DNA from: Phocoena phocoena | Taxonomy: Eukaryota > Chordata > Mammalia > Artiodactyla > Phocoenidae | Direction: 5' to 3' | Assembly: GCF_963924675.1 (NCBI RefSeq) | Contig: NC_089223.1 | Span: forward strand, 6,460,881 to 6,524,880 | Length of the DNA: 64,000 bases | In this document: in pieces, positions 48,205 to 60,475 of the stretch | How positions within the stretch are numbered: position 1 is the first letter of the stretch | Layout of the letters: each line of letters opens with the position of its first letter | Notes under the pieces: generated by a model | Told to the model about the DNA's origin: nothing | The model's database searches: none | The model's input: the letters and a program-made list of their open reading frames with translations, nothing else | Program-made: the position numbers and the translations under genes

Positions 48205-49446
48205 GATAATATTTCATTGAAATATTATTCAATGAAAGCAAGGTATTTCATTGGAAACAAAAACAAGATACACATAATTTAAGTTTTAGTCTTAAAATAA
48301 AACTCTATTTTTCACTTATCTTGTTTTTCCTAAGGGCTTACTTATTGCAAGTTTACATGATTAACAAATAATTCCATCAGGAATGAAAAAAATACTAACA
48401 CAAAACATTTTACCTAAATTAATTTAACAAGCTAATAAACTAATGACCTGACAGGACTTGTTTAACGATTATTGTCTTCTGTTTTTCGTGGAGAACCATA
48501 GAGTTATAAGGAAAAGCTGGCACAGACAGAGGCAGTGTCTTTCAACATGTGTCATGAAGTCTCTTGGATGACAGGTCATTTTTATTTCAAACACAATTGA
48601 ACTTTCATTCTCTCTCTCTTTCTGTTAACTGACAAAATTTAAATTTTTGCCTCATCTCTTTAAAATAACACATCAAATTTCTCCTTGATTCTCTTAGAGG
48701 AATAATTTGTCACCCAAACCCCATTCATTTTTAAGGAAGGCTAATTTTGAGTAGAGCTCTCCATATATCCTGACACCATTGAGATTAAAAATAAATATTC
48801 ATCCCATAAAGTGAACAGAAAATATACAGCTTTGTGAGTTCACACGTGTGGATTTGGTCACCTTGATTTAATGCATATGTTTAGGAAAGAGCTGATATAT
48901 AATAAAATTCAAGCATGAATACCTGGAAAATACAAGTATAAAAACCTTTTCCAATATGTGTAAACTCTTATTCGTGATCGTTTTTTTAGTCCTCTCTCCC
49001 TTCCAAAAGTAGGAGTTCATCATAATCCTTGTAACATTATTCTCATAAGTAGCAATGTGCAACATGGTCATCAAGCAGAGTTAAGTGTGTTGTGGTCAAA
49101 CTCTGGATTCAATGATCAGACACAGGGACAAATACTAGAAACAACATAATAATGAAAACAATAACAATAATAAATAAACTACGTGGAACTGACGATGAAG
49201 ACAAAGCCTTCCTAAATTCAGCAAAAAGACTCAGGATGGAAAGGACTCAGACTCCACTCCTTTGCCTGAGAATGGCATGTAGCTCTGTAGACATCATGTT
49301 TTGGGTAAATAATATGTGATTTGGAAATGTTTCACAAGTCCCACACATGACTCTTATGATCAGTATGTTTGGAAACACATCTCTCAGGCAAGCCACTTTC
49401 CAGCAAGGGATCAGAGATAATTCTTAACTGGTGAATAAACACGCAC
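48205..49446. other. DNA with no recognised gene or repeat
   Basis: AT-rich. No supported exon. Confidence 0.4.
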
Positions 49447-49447
49447 A

Positions 49448-49645
49448 GGAGTAGGGTTGCCAGAGTTAGGAAATATAAACACAGAACACCCAGTTACATT
49501 TGAATTTCAGACTAAAAAGGAATAAGTTTTTTAGTATAATGTATCTCAAATATTGCATACATACACACAAAAAGTTATTCATTGTTTATCTGAAATTTAA
49601 ATTTAACTGGACCTCCTGAATTTTATCTGGTACCCCTACACAGGA
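49448..49645. mobile_element. Palindromic non-autonomous DNA transposon
   Basis: The left arm (gggttgccagagttagg at 49456, then acacccagttacatttgaat ttcag) is the reverse complement, with mismatches, of the right arm (tttatctgaaatttaaattt aactgg near 49585, then tctggtacccct). The arms of about 80-90 bases face each other around a short centre near 49552. That is the structure of a hairpin-like miniature transposon. It has no coding content. I cannot fix the family. Confidence 0.7.
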
Positions 49646-49649
49646 AATC

Positions 49650-52500
49650 AGTACACAACATTATTATTTTTTTTTTAAGTAAAATGTCTCCCCCTCCACA
49701 TGACCATTACTGTACAGTGAACTGTGTCATTTTTTTTCCTTTATCAATCCCTCAACATCCTTGAAACTAGCTACTACCTATAAATGTATTCACATATGTT
49801 AGCAATGTTTAGTGCCAATTAATTTATAATTATGGATCATTTGTTCCAACTATTTTCTCAGAATAACAAATTTCTTTAGAAAATGTACAACGCTCTAGAG
49901 GCACACAGAAAATTGATGCAATTCTTTGGTATCATGAATCTTAATCCCTCCTTAAAGAGCCTGAAAATATATCTTAGATGATTTTATGTATTATTTTTAT
50001 GTGCATATGTTATATATTGTTGTAAAATATGTTATATCATACGTGTGTATAAAATTACATTGCATAAGACGCAAAACGGTAGAAGTCTACATTAAAGGTC
50101 ATTGTATCACTCAGGTCAAGGGTTCTGCAAAGTCACTGCCATCAGTAGTCAAGTATACGACAAGGATTTCATGGGAATGGAAACAAGGGAAAAACAACCC
50201 ATCCTCAGGGCAAATGAACTCATTTTAAGGGCAAGTAGTCAAGGACCACCTGTCATCGTTTTCACTATGAAGTTCCTTGCCTGTCACTCCAAAGGACAGC
50301 CTCCAGGATAAGCTAAAAGACAACACAATTTAAGAGGGAGTAGCCATGTTATAACACAGATCTCAGTTTCAGAGCAGTAAACATGTTGCTGGGTATATAG
50401 ATTAAGAGAACACACTCCAAGGCATTCCTTAGAATCAGTCCCTCAAATCTGTAAGTCATTGAGACTGCATCACTTTTCCAGGCTACCATGAGTGCAGCCT
50501 TCGCAGAATTTAAATGAGAAGTAGTCCTTTATTCAAAATTCGAGATCTGCACAATCTCTCTCAATTTATGGTGTGCAAAATAAAAACATCTTTTTCATCA
50601 TTGTGATGGCAGTGGTGCTGGCACGGCATGAAAACTAAACTAGCATCTTTGTCTTCATAAGAATTCCAGGAGGTCACTTGAGAATAGTTCCTTGTTGACT
50701 GTATTATGTAAGGTTTTGCATGTGGAAACAAGTTCTTAGAAATATGTTACTAAACCATTAGCTTACAGTGATATATTTCCCTGGGAAGCTGAAAATCAGA
50801 GCACACTAAAATGAACTCTACAACTGTTAATATAAACTGGCCCAGAAAAAAACCAAAAATACAATTTTAACTAAGGCTGCTATGGGAAGCTTATGAGTAT
50901 CTAAAAAAGAAATGTTGTGTGAGTGTAGGAAAGAAAGAGAAATGTCACAGGCAAGATTAAATCCATGATCCGTATGGTTGGAAATCCTGGGTTGCAAATC
51001 CTCAAGGTAAGAGACTTGGTGTTGAGGTCTGAGTTTTCACAAACTTTAGAAGCAGCCACTGTCACTGACATAAAAAAGCTTACCACAAGAGCCAGAGCTA
51101 CTTAGAATACTTTAAAATAGGTTAAAATAAATTTTTTTAGTTTTTAAAATGAGCATTTTTAGTAGGGGTTGAAAAAGTGAATGCACTGGAATGAATTCCA
51201 AGAAATGAAGTGAAAAAGGAAAGCAAATGTTGCCCAGGATGTTCACTGACAGCCCCGTGGGTCACAGAGGAGTTCCTCCCAAGGGTGGAGATCAGACCAC
51301 GGTGGTATTCAGTAGTATTACAAGACGGGTGGCTATATGAACAAGACATTTAAAAAGGAAATATACAGAACGACAATTTCTAGGTGTGAAAGCAGAATTA
51401 ATGCAAACTAATTGTGAGTGAAGGTAAAACAGAAAGTCATCAAGCCAGATGAAATGTAAAAGATAAGAAACACAAAAGACATGTCCCTCCCGTTCAATAA
51501 TCATGATTCTCTCCTCATAGTTATATTATTATGTAAGTACCAGTGAAATTGTCACCTTTCACCACGTTTCTAGAAACCTGCTCTATTCATTGATGGAGTC
51601 CTTTTGAAATCTTTGGGAAAGACTCAAGATAAACATGAGGAGTTTCCACCATTAAATTCTCAGAAATCACTTAACATTCCTAAATGGACTGTCTTTGAAG
51701 TATATACCAATTTAGCTCTCCATCAATAAAGAAAACTTATGAACTAATCCTATTACTTCAAATTCTCTCCTTCCTTGACTGTCCAAATTGTTTCACTGTA
51801 CTTGTTAGAATTAGTTAGGTCAAAAGTACTCAAATCTTGAATGCTTGAGACTTGGACTATTCCAGATAAACTACTTGATGGATATTGAGGGGTTTTGTTT
51901 TTGGGGTTTTTTTGGTATGTCCTATACTGGGTTTTTTTGGTATGTCCTATACTGGGTTTTTTTTGGGGGGGGTCGTTTCTTTTTTTTAACAAACACTGTT
52001 CCGATTTATCCTAATTAAGTTGATGTCCTCATTTGTTTATTACAGATATTTTTCTGGCTACGTATATATCAAGCCTCATTTATATAAAACAAATTCTAGT
52101 AACTGGGGCTTTCTGCATGGGAGCCTAACAGTGAAGTGACACCCACTCTTGGTGTTGTTTGATACCAGTCCCAGGAGGTCTGGGAACTTCCCAAGGGTGG
52201 CCTTGCTCATGGCCCCGGTCTTAGGACAGATTTCTATGTAACTTGATATTCTGTGGTTTAACAGATGGGTTTATATTTTTTGATATCTGGATTTTGGAGT
52301 TTTTTTTTAATGAACATGAAATACATCAAGTCATTACCTGGGGTTTTATAATCACTACGAAACAGATTTTTAAATGTTGGGCTTGACTTGCAAACATATT
52401 TTCATGGATGTAGCCAGTTTTGTGTAATGGAAGGAGGCAAGGGGTTGCAGCAGGGAAGTTATGAGTTGGGGGGAGTGATTAAAGAAAACAGACTTTCTGT
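49650..52500. other. DNA with no recognised gene
   Basis: No exon signals. It includes a two-unit 25-base tandem repeat at 51904-51953. The rest is AT-rich and unassigned. Confidence 0.4.
51904..51953 (+). repeat. Two-unit 25-base minisatellite
   Basis: The unit gggtttttttggtatgtcct atact occurs twice exactly (51904-51928, 51929-51953) and is followed by a third partial start (ggg plus a T run). In reverse it gives a lysine-rich repeated reading frame, which is a by-product. Confidence 0.93.
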
Positions 52501-53135
52501 TTTCTTTATGATGTTCAAACCATCATTCCCCTGATTGAAGCAATAACAGAGTCAACCTTGCCGTCTACCTCCCTTACCCCACATTTGACCAGACTTTCAT
52601 AGGCTACAAATCCTCGTGTCTCTATTCACTCTCCACCACCCCATCCTCAATCCTGTTCTTACAAAGACCTTTCAAAAATCTGATCGTATCACACCACGTG
52701 TTACACACCTCCGTGGTTTATCATCACTATAAATATAAAGATCAAAACACTCAGCTCTTTATCCTGTAATCCCTTCTTTCGAGCCTCATCTACCACTGGG
52801 GTCTACACTTCTGCTGTAACAAACGACCTGCTGTTTCCTAGTAAGTCTATTCCTCCATGGAATTCTCTTATGTCTTGTTTCACGTCTCTCTGAAATTGTT
52901 CTGAAATCCTACAGCGCACACACACACCTTTCCTTCCCTGTGTCCTGACGCACATCATATACGTCCCTATAACAGCGTTCACACAAGGATTGGAACTATT
53001 AATCTGTGTATCTATTTTCCCCACTAACAAATGTACTCTCAAGTTAGAGGCATTCTTGGCACCTTCACTTGTCCTTGGGGCTGGCCAGTCACTCAGTACA
53101 AGTTTGATGAATGGATGAATAATGATGTCTCTAAG
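52500..53135 (+). mobile_element. L2 LINE 3' region
   Basis: L2 landmarks: ttcaaaaatctgatcgtatc acacc, ctccgtggtttatcatcact, cttatgtcttgtttcacgtc tct, a tctattttccccactaacaa atg block, and the end acaagtttgatgaatggatg aat. The 116-codon reverse frame here is a by-product. Confidence 0.65.
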
Positions 53136-53139
53136 ATTA

Positions 53140-54110
53140 CATAAAAAAACCAAGGAGACCTACCTCTTCTTTCTTACGTTACTTGAAGTTTCATCAATTG
53201 AAACAAAAAGATACTGCATTACAAAACACGTTATATAAACTTTTGAGATTTACTAACTTCCTGCTTTTCAAAAGTCAAAACCATTCTTAAAGTTCAAAAA
53301 CGAATCCTCTCTATTTTAAACTCTTGTGATGTCATTAAATTAGCACCATGATTGGGGAAAAGAAAAAGACTGCTTCAGAAGAAGTTAAGAACTCAAGAAC
53401 GTCCCCTCTCCATATATATATTCTTACTCACTTGCCTAATGTTTGCTAATTTATAAACGAGAAGCTCAATTATGTGGCTTAAAGATTAAATGCATCAATG
53501 AATATTTAATCATATAGTTCAAAAAGGAAATGCTGACACATAATGAAAATAATCTGAAAAGTATTCATACTTCATTTCTGTGAAAGCTAAGAATTGATTT
53601 TATGCTCAGTATCTCAAATTGTCATATAATAGCTCATGAAGGAAAGATCATGAAAAATTATCCTTAAAATCTATTTCTGTTTAACTTCTAGAAATATACA
53701 CATTTTTCAACAAGGACAAAGAAGATAGATCTAAATAACTTGAGATTCAGATATATCACTAGTATCTTCCTTTTACATGTGTTAATCTTAAGTAGATATT
53801 TTTTTAATATGATGATTATCTGTAGTATTACCATTGTTTATTTATCCTAATTTTTAAACTGAAATTTAAAAAGAAATACTTGGTAACCCTGAGACTATGA
53901 TTAAAGATCAAAGAACTCAAACTCTGCTGATGATAAAGCATGTCACCAGATTACAATTTTTTAATACGTAAGAATTTGTGAAAGATTGGTTACAGCTTTT
54001 CCATTCTGATTTTATAATTCAACACTATAAGTGAAGTTCTTGATCACTTGGATGAACTTGGGTTGCAGTAATTGAAGAAGTCTGTTTTAGAGAAGATCTA
54101 ATGTAATAGA
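53140..54110. other. DNA with no recognised gene or repeat
   Basis: AT-rich. No exon signals. Confidence 0.4.
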
Positions 54111-54116
54111 TTTTCA

Positions 54117-54607
54117 CTTACAGACGGTCCTCAACTTAAAATGGTTCAACCTTCTGATGGTGAGATGGCTATACGCATTCAGTAGAAACCTCACTTTGAA
54201 TTTTGAGTTTGAAATTCTGATCTTTTCCTGGCTGGTGATATGCAGTTCCATGCTCTCTAGTGACACTGGCAGTTCAGCTCCCGGTCAACCATGCGAACAC
54301 AAGGGTAAACAAATTGATACACTCAGAAACATTCTAGACCCAGACGACCATTCTGTTTTTTCACTTTGTATAGTATTCAATTAATTACATGAGATATTCA
54401 ACACTTTATTATAAAATAGGCTTTGTGCTAAATGATTTTGCCCCACTATAGGCTAATGTAAGTGTTCTGAGCATGTTTAAAGTAGGTTGGGTTAAGCCGT
54501 GATGTTTGGTAGGTTAGGTGTATTCAATGCATTTTCAACTTACTATACTCAACTTACAATGGGTTTATTGGGATGTAAACCCACTGTAAGTAGAGGATTA
54601 TCCATAC
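54117..54607 (+). mobile_element. Tigger-like (TcMar) DNA transposon remnant
   Basis: The ends are inverted repeats: left acagacggtcctcaactta, and right whose complement begins ggataatcctctacttac. The body has familiar text: ctatacgcattcagtagaaa cc, attacatgagatattcaaca ctttattataaaataggctt, and ggttaggtgtattcaatgca ttttcaactta. A TA lies at each edge, as mariner-type elements duplicate TA. It has no transposase frame. Confidence 0.8.
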
Positions 54608-55257
54608 ATATAAGTAAAATAATTTACTGCATATTATTTGTAGTGCTATGAATGTGAACACAATAAATTTTCTTTAAACTACTGGTTTACAGAATCACTG
54701 TTTTGGTAACAAAATTATCTGATTTGTAAAGAGTGATGTCTGGATTACCATTTTATATACAATAAAATACAATTACATATTTCCTTGATGATTCATGGAT
54801 TCTTTACATGTATTATAGTCTCTCAGGTATTTTAATGTCATTTATACTTACTATAATATACTCATTCATGCCTTCCACAAATACTATTGAGGCTGTCGTA
54901 TAAATTTTGCTGAAGTATCAACTAAGAGCGATTCTGGTTTACATAATGCTAGCTACTAAAGATTTTCCATATTTGACTGAATTTAAGATGTCATCAATTA
55001 TAAATATCCCATTATTTCATGTATCACTAAGGAAGGAAAAACCACATCTGCTATTTAAAATTTTGACCTTGTAATTTCTTGTCACTCAGAATATTTATGT
55101 AATTCTTATTGCAAAAGCTCTTCTAGATTTACTTGTACATAGACTACTACCAACTCCTGTTGAAAAATAAATGCAAAATAAATTGCTTAAGATTATTTCT
55201 AAAGCTTTTTCATATTCAGAATCTAAAGTCTCTGAAACGTTTTACAATTCTAAGTGA
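54608..55257. other. Probable intronic DNA
   Basis: This AT-rich stretch lies between the Tigger remnant and the candidate terminal exon. No other exon with acceptor and donor sites is visible. Confidence 0.35.
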
Positions 55258-55283
55258 TTGATTTTTTTTTTTCTTTCATACAG

Positions 55284-55605
55284 AATGATCCTCTATTCCA
55301 CCAAGGAAATTGATGAAGCATTAGTTCTTAAAAGAGAGTTCTACTATTGTCTCCAAGCTTCTTACACCCACACTACAGGTTTTGATGCTGACGCTTTCTT
55401 GATCTTAGCAGAAGATGTCAATAAACAGTTTCCAGATAACACACGGGAATCATTTTCCCCCTTAAATGGTTTTCACATGGGTTGTTATAAACTGCCAAGA
55501 TGGTGCAGTTGTACTGTAATGGCCCCAGGAGTGACACATGCCGTAACTCAGTCTACCAATGTAAAGGCAATAAAAACTGTATCTCAGCTTCCAACTGGCC
55601 AATAG
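55284..55605 (+). CDS. Candidate 3'-terminal coding exon, gene not recognised
   Basis: A strong 3' splice site precedes it: a run of 11 T then ttctttcatacag, with AG at 55282-55283, and a possible branch point ttgat at 55258-55262. From 55284 only one frame is open, for 107 codons to TAG at 55603-55605. The first base would complete a codon begun in the previous exon. The protein starts MILYSTKEIDEALVLKREF, has four cysteines near 100-residue spacing limits (YYC, MGCYK, WCSC) and ends TVSQLPTGQ. No signal peptide or membrane segment is visible. I do not recognise the family. A poly(A) signal lies 138 bases beyond the stop. No upstream exon is in the window. It could also be a chance frame next to a chance acceptor. 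Confidence 0.5.
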
Positions 55606-55742
55606 CAACTGCAAGTTTGCATATCAATTTCAGAAATGTCAAAATGTGTATTATATGCACCTCTTAGAATCACTGAACAACAGCGGCCATGAATTCACAA
55701 TAATATTATTATAACTAACTTTTTTCCATATGTTTTTATGAT

Positions 55743-55748
55743 AATAAA
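55743..55748 (+). terminator. Poly(A) signal for the candidate exon
   Basis: AATAAA is followed 9 bases later by gtgtgtgtattttgt (55757-55771), the GU-rich element expected downstream of a cleavage site. There is no genomic A tail, so this is not the end of a processed pseudogene. The signal supports the exon at 55284-55605 being a real 3' end. Confidence 0.55.
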
Positions 55749-55869
55749 ATCAAAAGTGTGTGTATTTTGTAACCATTTCAAACTTCACTGGCAAACTGTT
55801 TTTCATATGTGTTGCTATACAATGTCACCCCTCCCTAAAATCTTCTACTAATCTTGTAAGATTCAGGAT

Positions 55870-55911
55870 ACTATATATATATTAATATATATTAATATAC
55901 TATATATTAAT
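55870..55911. repeat. AT-rich low-complexity tract
   Basis: Alternating tatatata and ttaatata blocks, a simple sequence just beyond the candidate gene end. Confidence 0.8.
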
Positions 55912-58200
55912 TTTTTCTCCTAACTAATCATTCAACCATCCCATCAGTTTTCTTTAACAACACCCATGAAAGTCAAATTTGATTCACTGTCTTTTCTTAA
56001 ACAATTTTTTCATTGTTTTTGTGTATAAGAAACCATTTGAAAATGAAAAAATATCACGTGTTCCTATAGGACAGTACAAATATTTTAGCAGTCATTAATC
56101 AAAAAAAACCCATAATGACAAAAAGCTACTATACACTTAATAAAAATAACAATTCTGATATATAAATTTTTAAATTACAGTACATATGATCCAATGATAT
56201 TATTTAAAAATTAACAGAATGTTTCTCGTGCCTATAAACATGAAAGACCCTTGCAAGGGTCCTTCAGGAATCTAAGGCCCAGAGTAGGAAGTCATAGCTG
56301 AAAACCAGCAATTCTCAACCTGATGTCATGTCACTCTGGTGTCATGATCAATTAGGAGAATTTAAGCAACAAGAAAGGGAGTAGCTTGAAAAGACTCTTA
56401 CTTTTGCCTCGATCCAAACATGTAAATTTCCCATGTCAATACACGTTCCATGACAAAATAGCCTGAGAACTACTGCTCCAGATGCAACTCAACCAATTCA
56501 AAGCTCAGTGCCCCCCATCCTTCCTCCTGTGACCTGGCAGCATTACGAATCAACTGTATTTCTCTTTCCTTCTGAATCCCGCCATAGGCTGAACATTCTT
56601 CTCACACGTGGCTCAGCCACAACCAACTCACTAGAGTCAATACTACAAGTAGAATCTATTTGCTGTCCCAAGTCTAGACTATCTATTTTTTCACATGCTA
56701 CATAAACCACCTGGTTCCTAAGGTTTTCTAAATTTTTCTTTCTCTCCTTTACAATCCCCTTCTTCTGTCTTCTCTATGAAATCTTTTCAAATCAAGAAAT
56801 TTTTAGCAGATTCACACATCAATTAAGTATATGCATTGCACATATTATACATTCCAATTCAATTTAATATTTATTGAACTTCTACTTGACTTGCCCAGCA
56901 CTGTCACGGAAATTGTGAACACAAATAAAATATCTCATGATTCCTGGTCTCAAGAAATGTACAGAGTGGTATGTATACTTAAAAATAATTACAAAGTTTT
57001 TAAGGGTGCAACAACTTAAGTACACAACTTAAATACATACTGTGTCATAGAGGACACGAGAAGACATTTCACACAAGAGAACAGTATGTGAAAAGTCATA
57101 GAAAAATAAAACAAGATTTTATTTGAACTAAACTAGATTCAATGTTGTGGGAGTATAAGATCCCAAGAGAGCATTTGCTGGATTAAGGTAGAAACATTGG
57201 AGAGGTCTCAAGTTTTTAAACAACTTGGCATTATATCTTTGAATATCAATTTTGCATATGACAGGAAGGCACTGGAACTTTTAAGAAAAACTGCCCCATG
57301 ATCAAGATAGCTCTCATAAGAGAAAAAAGAAAGAATAGTAGTAGGAAGACCAGGTAGTGAGTTGCAGCATTTGCTAAAGAAATGGAAGAAGACGACCTAA
57401 ACTAGTGCAAAAGCGGTGGAGGAGGGAGGGTATTTAGACAGTTACAATCAATAGCACTTGGTAATCGATTAGATAAAGAGTGTGTTGTGGAATGAAGAGG
57501 AATTAAGGATGAATCAGAAAGCAAAACAATTACCACACACACACGCTATCAATTACAGGAGAGAAATCTGTCTGGCATTTCAACAGAAAGTAGGAATCAC
57601 TTAAACAAAAATGTCCAGCTTTGTTTCTGTATAGCTGTCTAATTAGACTACCTTTAACAATCTCAAGAAGAATTTTGAAATTCTCAAGTAAAATATTTTG
57701 TTCTAACTTAAAGTGATTAGTAATAACACTAGTTTTGAGGTGGTGATTGTTGTTTTATGACCCAAGACTAGTGGCAGAAAAATCGATCAGTGATGCTTAA
57801 GCCCCACCCCAAGAGTCTGGGGAATCCTTGGCTTGCTGAAGATGAGTCACATTTCTTCTGTATCTGTCATTGCTGCTGATTTCTCTAACCAACACAAATA
57901 TTCCATTGATGGTTAAAGAACTTTGAACTGATGAAAGAGCTTCAACAACCATAATTTAATATTCACGCACTTGTATATAGCTGCTTTGTTACACCCTTAT
58001 CCCACGTTTACCTCATATATATGATTGCACAGCACTTGTCGTGGAAATAGTCTCTAGAAAAGGTGAATTTTCAAGTTATATAAACTTTCTGATATACAAA
58101 TACTTGCCCCAAATGTGAATCTTTGCATATAGAGGGAACCAAGAAGCCAGAACAAAGAGCATGCATAAATTTCTCATGGCCAAATTTGGTGAGGTTTGGG
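55912..58200. other. DNA with no recognised gene
   Basis: No exon signals. The part 56830-57640 has text (atttattgaacttctacttg, ctggtctcaagaaatgtaca) that recalls a widespread old mammalian repeat, too decayed to name. Confidence 0.35.
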
Positions 58201-58204
58201 GTGT

Positions 58205-58458
58205 CTATCAGGGAGGCTATATAGCCTAACGGCTCGCAGCAAGGGCCGTAGCGCCCAGCAGACCTGGTTCACGCCCTCGTTCTCTGAGACCTTGTCAAAT
58301 TGATTCAACCTTCACTCTAGTTTCCACATCTGTAATATGAAATAATAACCTCTATTTTATAGGTCTGTCATACTAAGAGAAACAATTGATATACCACGTT
58401 TAGTATAGTGGATTGAATATAGAAAGCAGAGAAGAAATGGTAACTATTATTAAAATTC
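58205..58458 (+). mobile_element. MIR SINE
   Basis: Forward MIR landmarks in order: tatatagcctaacggctcgc, cagacctggttcacgccctc, tctagtttccacatctgtaa tatgaaataataacc, and ctattttataggtctgtcat. Confidence 0.75.
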
Positions 58459-58529
58459 TCTTCAATGTAAGCAGTAAGGAAATTTCCTCCACATAGTCCC
58501 TGAATCATTAAAAATAGGTAGGGAGCCTA

Positions 58530-59130
58530 GAGTGTTGGTTGAAATTTAACACTTCCAAAGAAAAGAGTATGGGAAGGGTAGGGAAAGGCAACCTGAGGGT
58601 GAAGAGACCTGGTGAGCAGGCCTCTTTCCAGGTGACCTGATGAACACGAGCTGTGATGAAATCACGTGGATCAAAGAGACCCCTGTGGGGACACGGTGGG
58701 AAGGGCACTGCCCCTCTGCAGTGTTCCTCATGAGAACATCAGACAAACCCAAACTGAGAGGCATCCTACAAAACAACTGAGTAGTACTCCTCAAACCTGT
58801 TAAGTTACGAAAACAAGGAAAGATGGAGACACTGTCGCAACCCAGCAGAGACCAAGGAAACACTAAACAGGACGCAGTGCCCTGGATAGGATCCTGGACT
58901 ACAAAGGGGAAACTAGGGGGAAAGCCTGTGAAGTGCCAATAAAACCTGGAGTTCAGTTTACAGCAATGCAGTAATGCTAATGGTTTCTTAGTTTTCATTA
59001 CGTGGACCATGGTTGTGGAAAACGTTAAAAGCTAGAAAACTGGAGGGGACGTGTATAGGAATTGTCTATACCATCCTTGCAACTTCCCTGTAAATCTACA
59101 TTTTAAATTATTTTAAAATACAAAGTGTAT
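58530..59130 (+). mobile_element. Old LINE-1-type 3' tail
   Basis: The text gccctggataggatcctgga, acctggagttcagtttacag, atggtttcttagttttcatt and catccttgcaacttccctgt aaatctaca follows the order of a common old LINE tail, ending A-rich. The 154-codon reverse frame at 58546-59010 lies over this repeat and has no exon signals. Confidence 0.5.
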
Positions 59131-59139
59131 TAAAGTGAG

Positions 59140-60195
59140 TGGGGCCACTTCACACCAACCCAAATGGCCGTCATTAAAAAGTCCACAAATAATAAATGCT
59201 GGAGAGGGTGTGGAGAAAAAGGAATCCTCTTACATTGTTGGTCGGAATGTAAATTGCTTCAGCCACTATGAAGAACAGTATGGAGGTTCCTTAAGAAACT
59301 AAAAATAGGGCTTCCCTGGTGGCGCAGTGGTTGAGAGTCCGCCTGCCGATGCAAGGGACACGGGTTCGCGCCCCGATCTGGGAAGATCACACATGCCGCA
59401 GAGTGGCTGGGCCCGTGAGCCATGGCCGCTGAGCCTGCGCATCTGGAGCCTGTGCTCCACAACAGGAGAGGCCACAACAGTGAGAGGCCCGCGTACCGCA
59501 AAAAAAAAAAAAGAAAAAAGAAACTAAAAATAGAATTACCATATGATCTGACAATCCCACTCCTGGGCATATATCTGGAGAAAACCATAACTCAAAAAGA
59601 TACATATACCCCAAGGTTCATTGCAGCACTATTTACAGGAGTCAAGACATGGAAGCAACCTAAGCGTCCATCAACAGATGAATGGATAAAGAGAATGTAG
59701 TACATATGTACAACAGAAGGTTACTCAGCCATTAAAAAGAATGAAATAATACCATTTGTAGCAACATGGATGGACCTAGAGATTATCATATTAAGTGAAG
59801 TAAGCCAGACAGACAACGATAAATATCATATGATATCACTTATGTGTGGAATCTAAATAATGATACAAATGAACTTATTTACAAAAGAGATATAGACTCA
59901 CAGATATAGAAAACAAACTTATTGCTACCAAATGGGATAGCACGACAGGGGGCAGATAAATTAGGAGGTTGGGATTAACATATACACACTATTATATATA
60001 AAATATATAAACAGCAAGGACCTACTGTATAGCACAGGGAACTATATTCAATATCTTGCAATAGCCTATAATGAAAAAGAATACGAAAAAGAATATATAT
60101 ATATAACATATATGTGTAACTGAATCACTTTGCTGTACAACTGAAACTAACGCAACGTTGTAAATTAAATATACTTCAATTAAAAAATAATAATT
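59140..60195 (+). mobile_element. 5'-truncated LINE-1 with nested SINE
   Basis: It holds the last part of ORF2 ([14 protein letters not shown] text near 59215, IELPYDLTIPLLGIYLEKTI at about 59530) and the 3' untranslated region ending atacttcaattaaaaaataa. A CHR SINE splits the ORF2 end. It belongs to the older tail type, as at 7264-7712. Confidence 0.87.
59309..59517 (+). mobile_element. CHR-1-like SINE in LINE-1 ORF2 end
   Basis: A full-length copy with perfect target repeats aagaaactaaaaatag (59293-59308 and 59518-59533), which are LINE-1 sequence. The frames of 66-109 codons here are SINE by-products. Confidence 0.95.
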
Positions 60196-60475
60196 TTTAA
60201 AATTTAATTCAGAAAGCAGTGGTGGGAAGCCATAAGATATACAAACCATGTAACTCAGTTTACCTAAAGCATTCTTACTTAAGTATTAAATAGATACCAT
60301 GAATCTCCTCATTTTGAGACCTTACGGCTTTGAATTCATATAACTTCACAAGACAACTCAGGCCTTAATCCACACAATCTAAACTAGTAAAACATCTTAA
60401 TACAGTGCCAAATGATATGGGTGAAAACACAAGACCCAAATAGAGCTTAAAAAGACTCAACCAGATATGGAGGGG

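Noticed and set aside
49448..51953. CRISPR-like arrays or phage-type repeats
   Set aside because: The repeats here are a palindromic transposon and a two-unit minisatellite in mammalian DNA. There are no regular repeats with unique spacers.
58546..59010. Reverse-strand open frame of 154 codons
   Set aside because: It lies antisense to old LINE-type tail sequence (58530-59130), has no splice or poly(A) context in reverse and no recognisable protein family.
2247..59517. tRNA genes at the cttccctggtggcgcagtgg sites
   Set aside because: The A and B boxes belong to SINE heads. No full tRNA cloverleaf or anticodon arm is preserved, and A tails with target repeats follow most copies.
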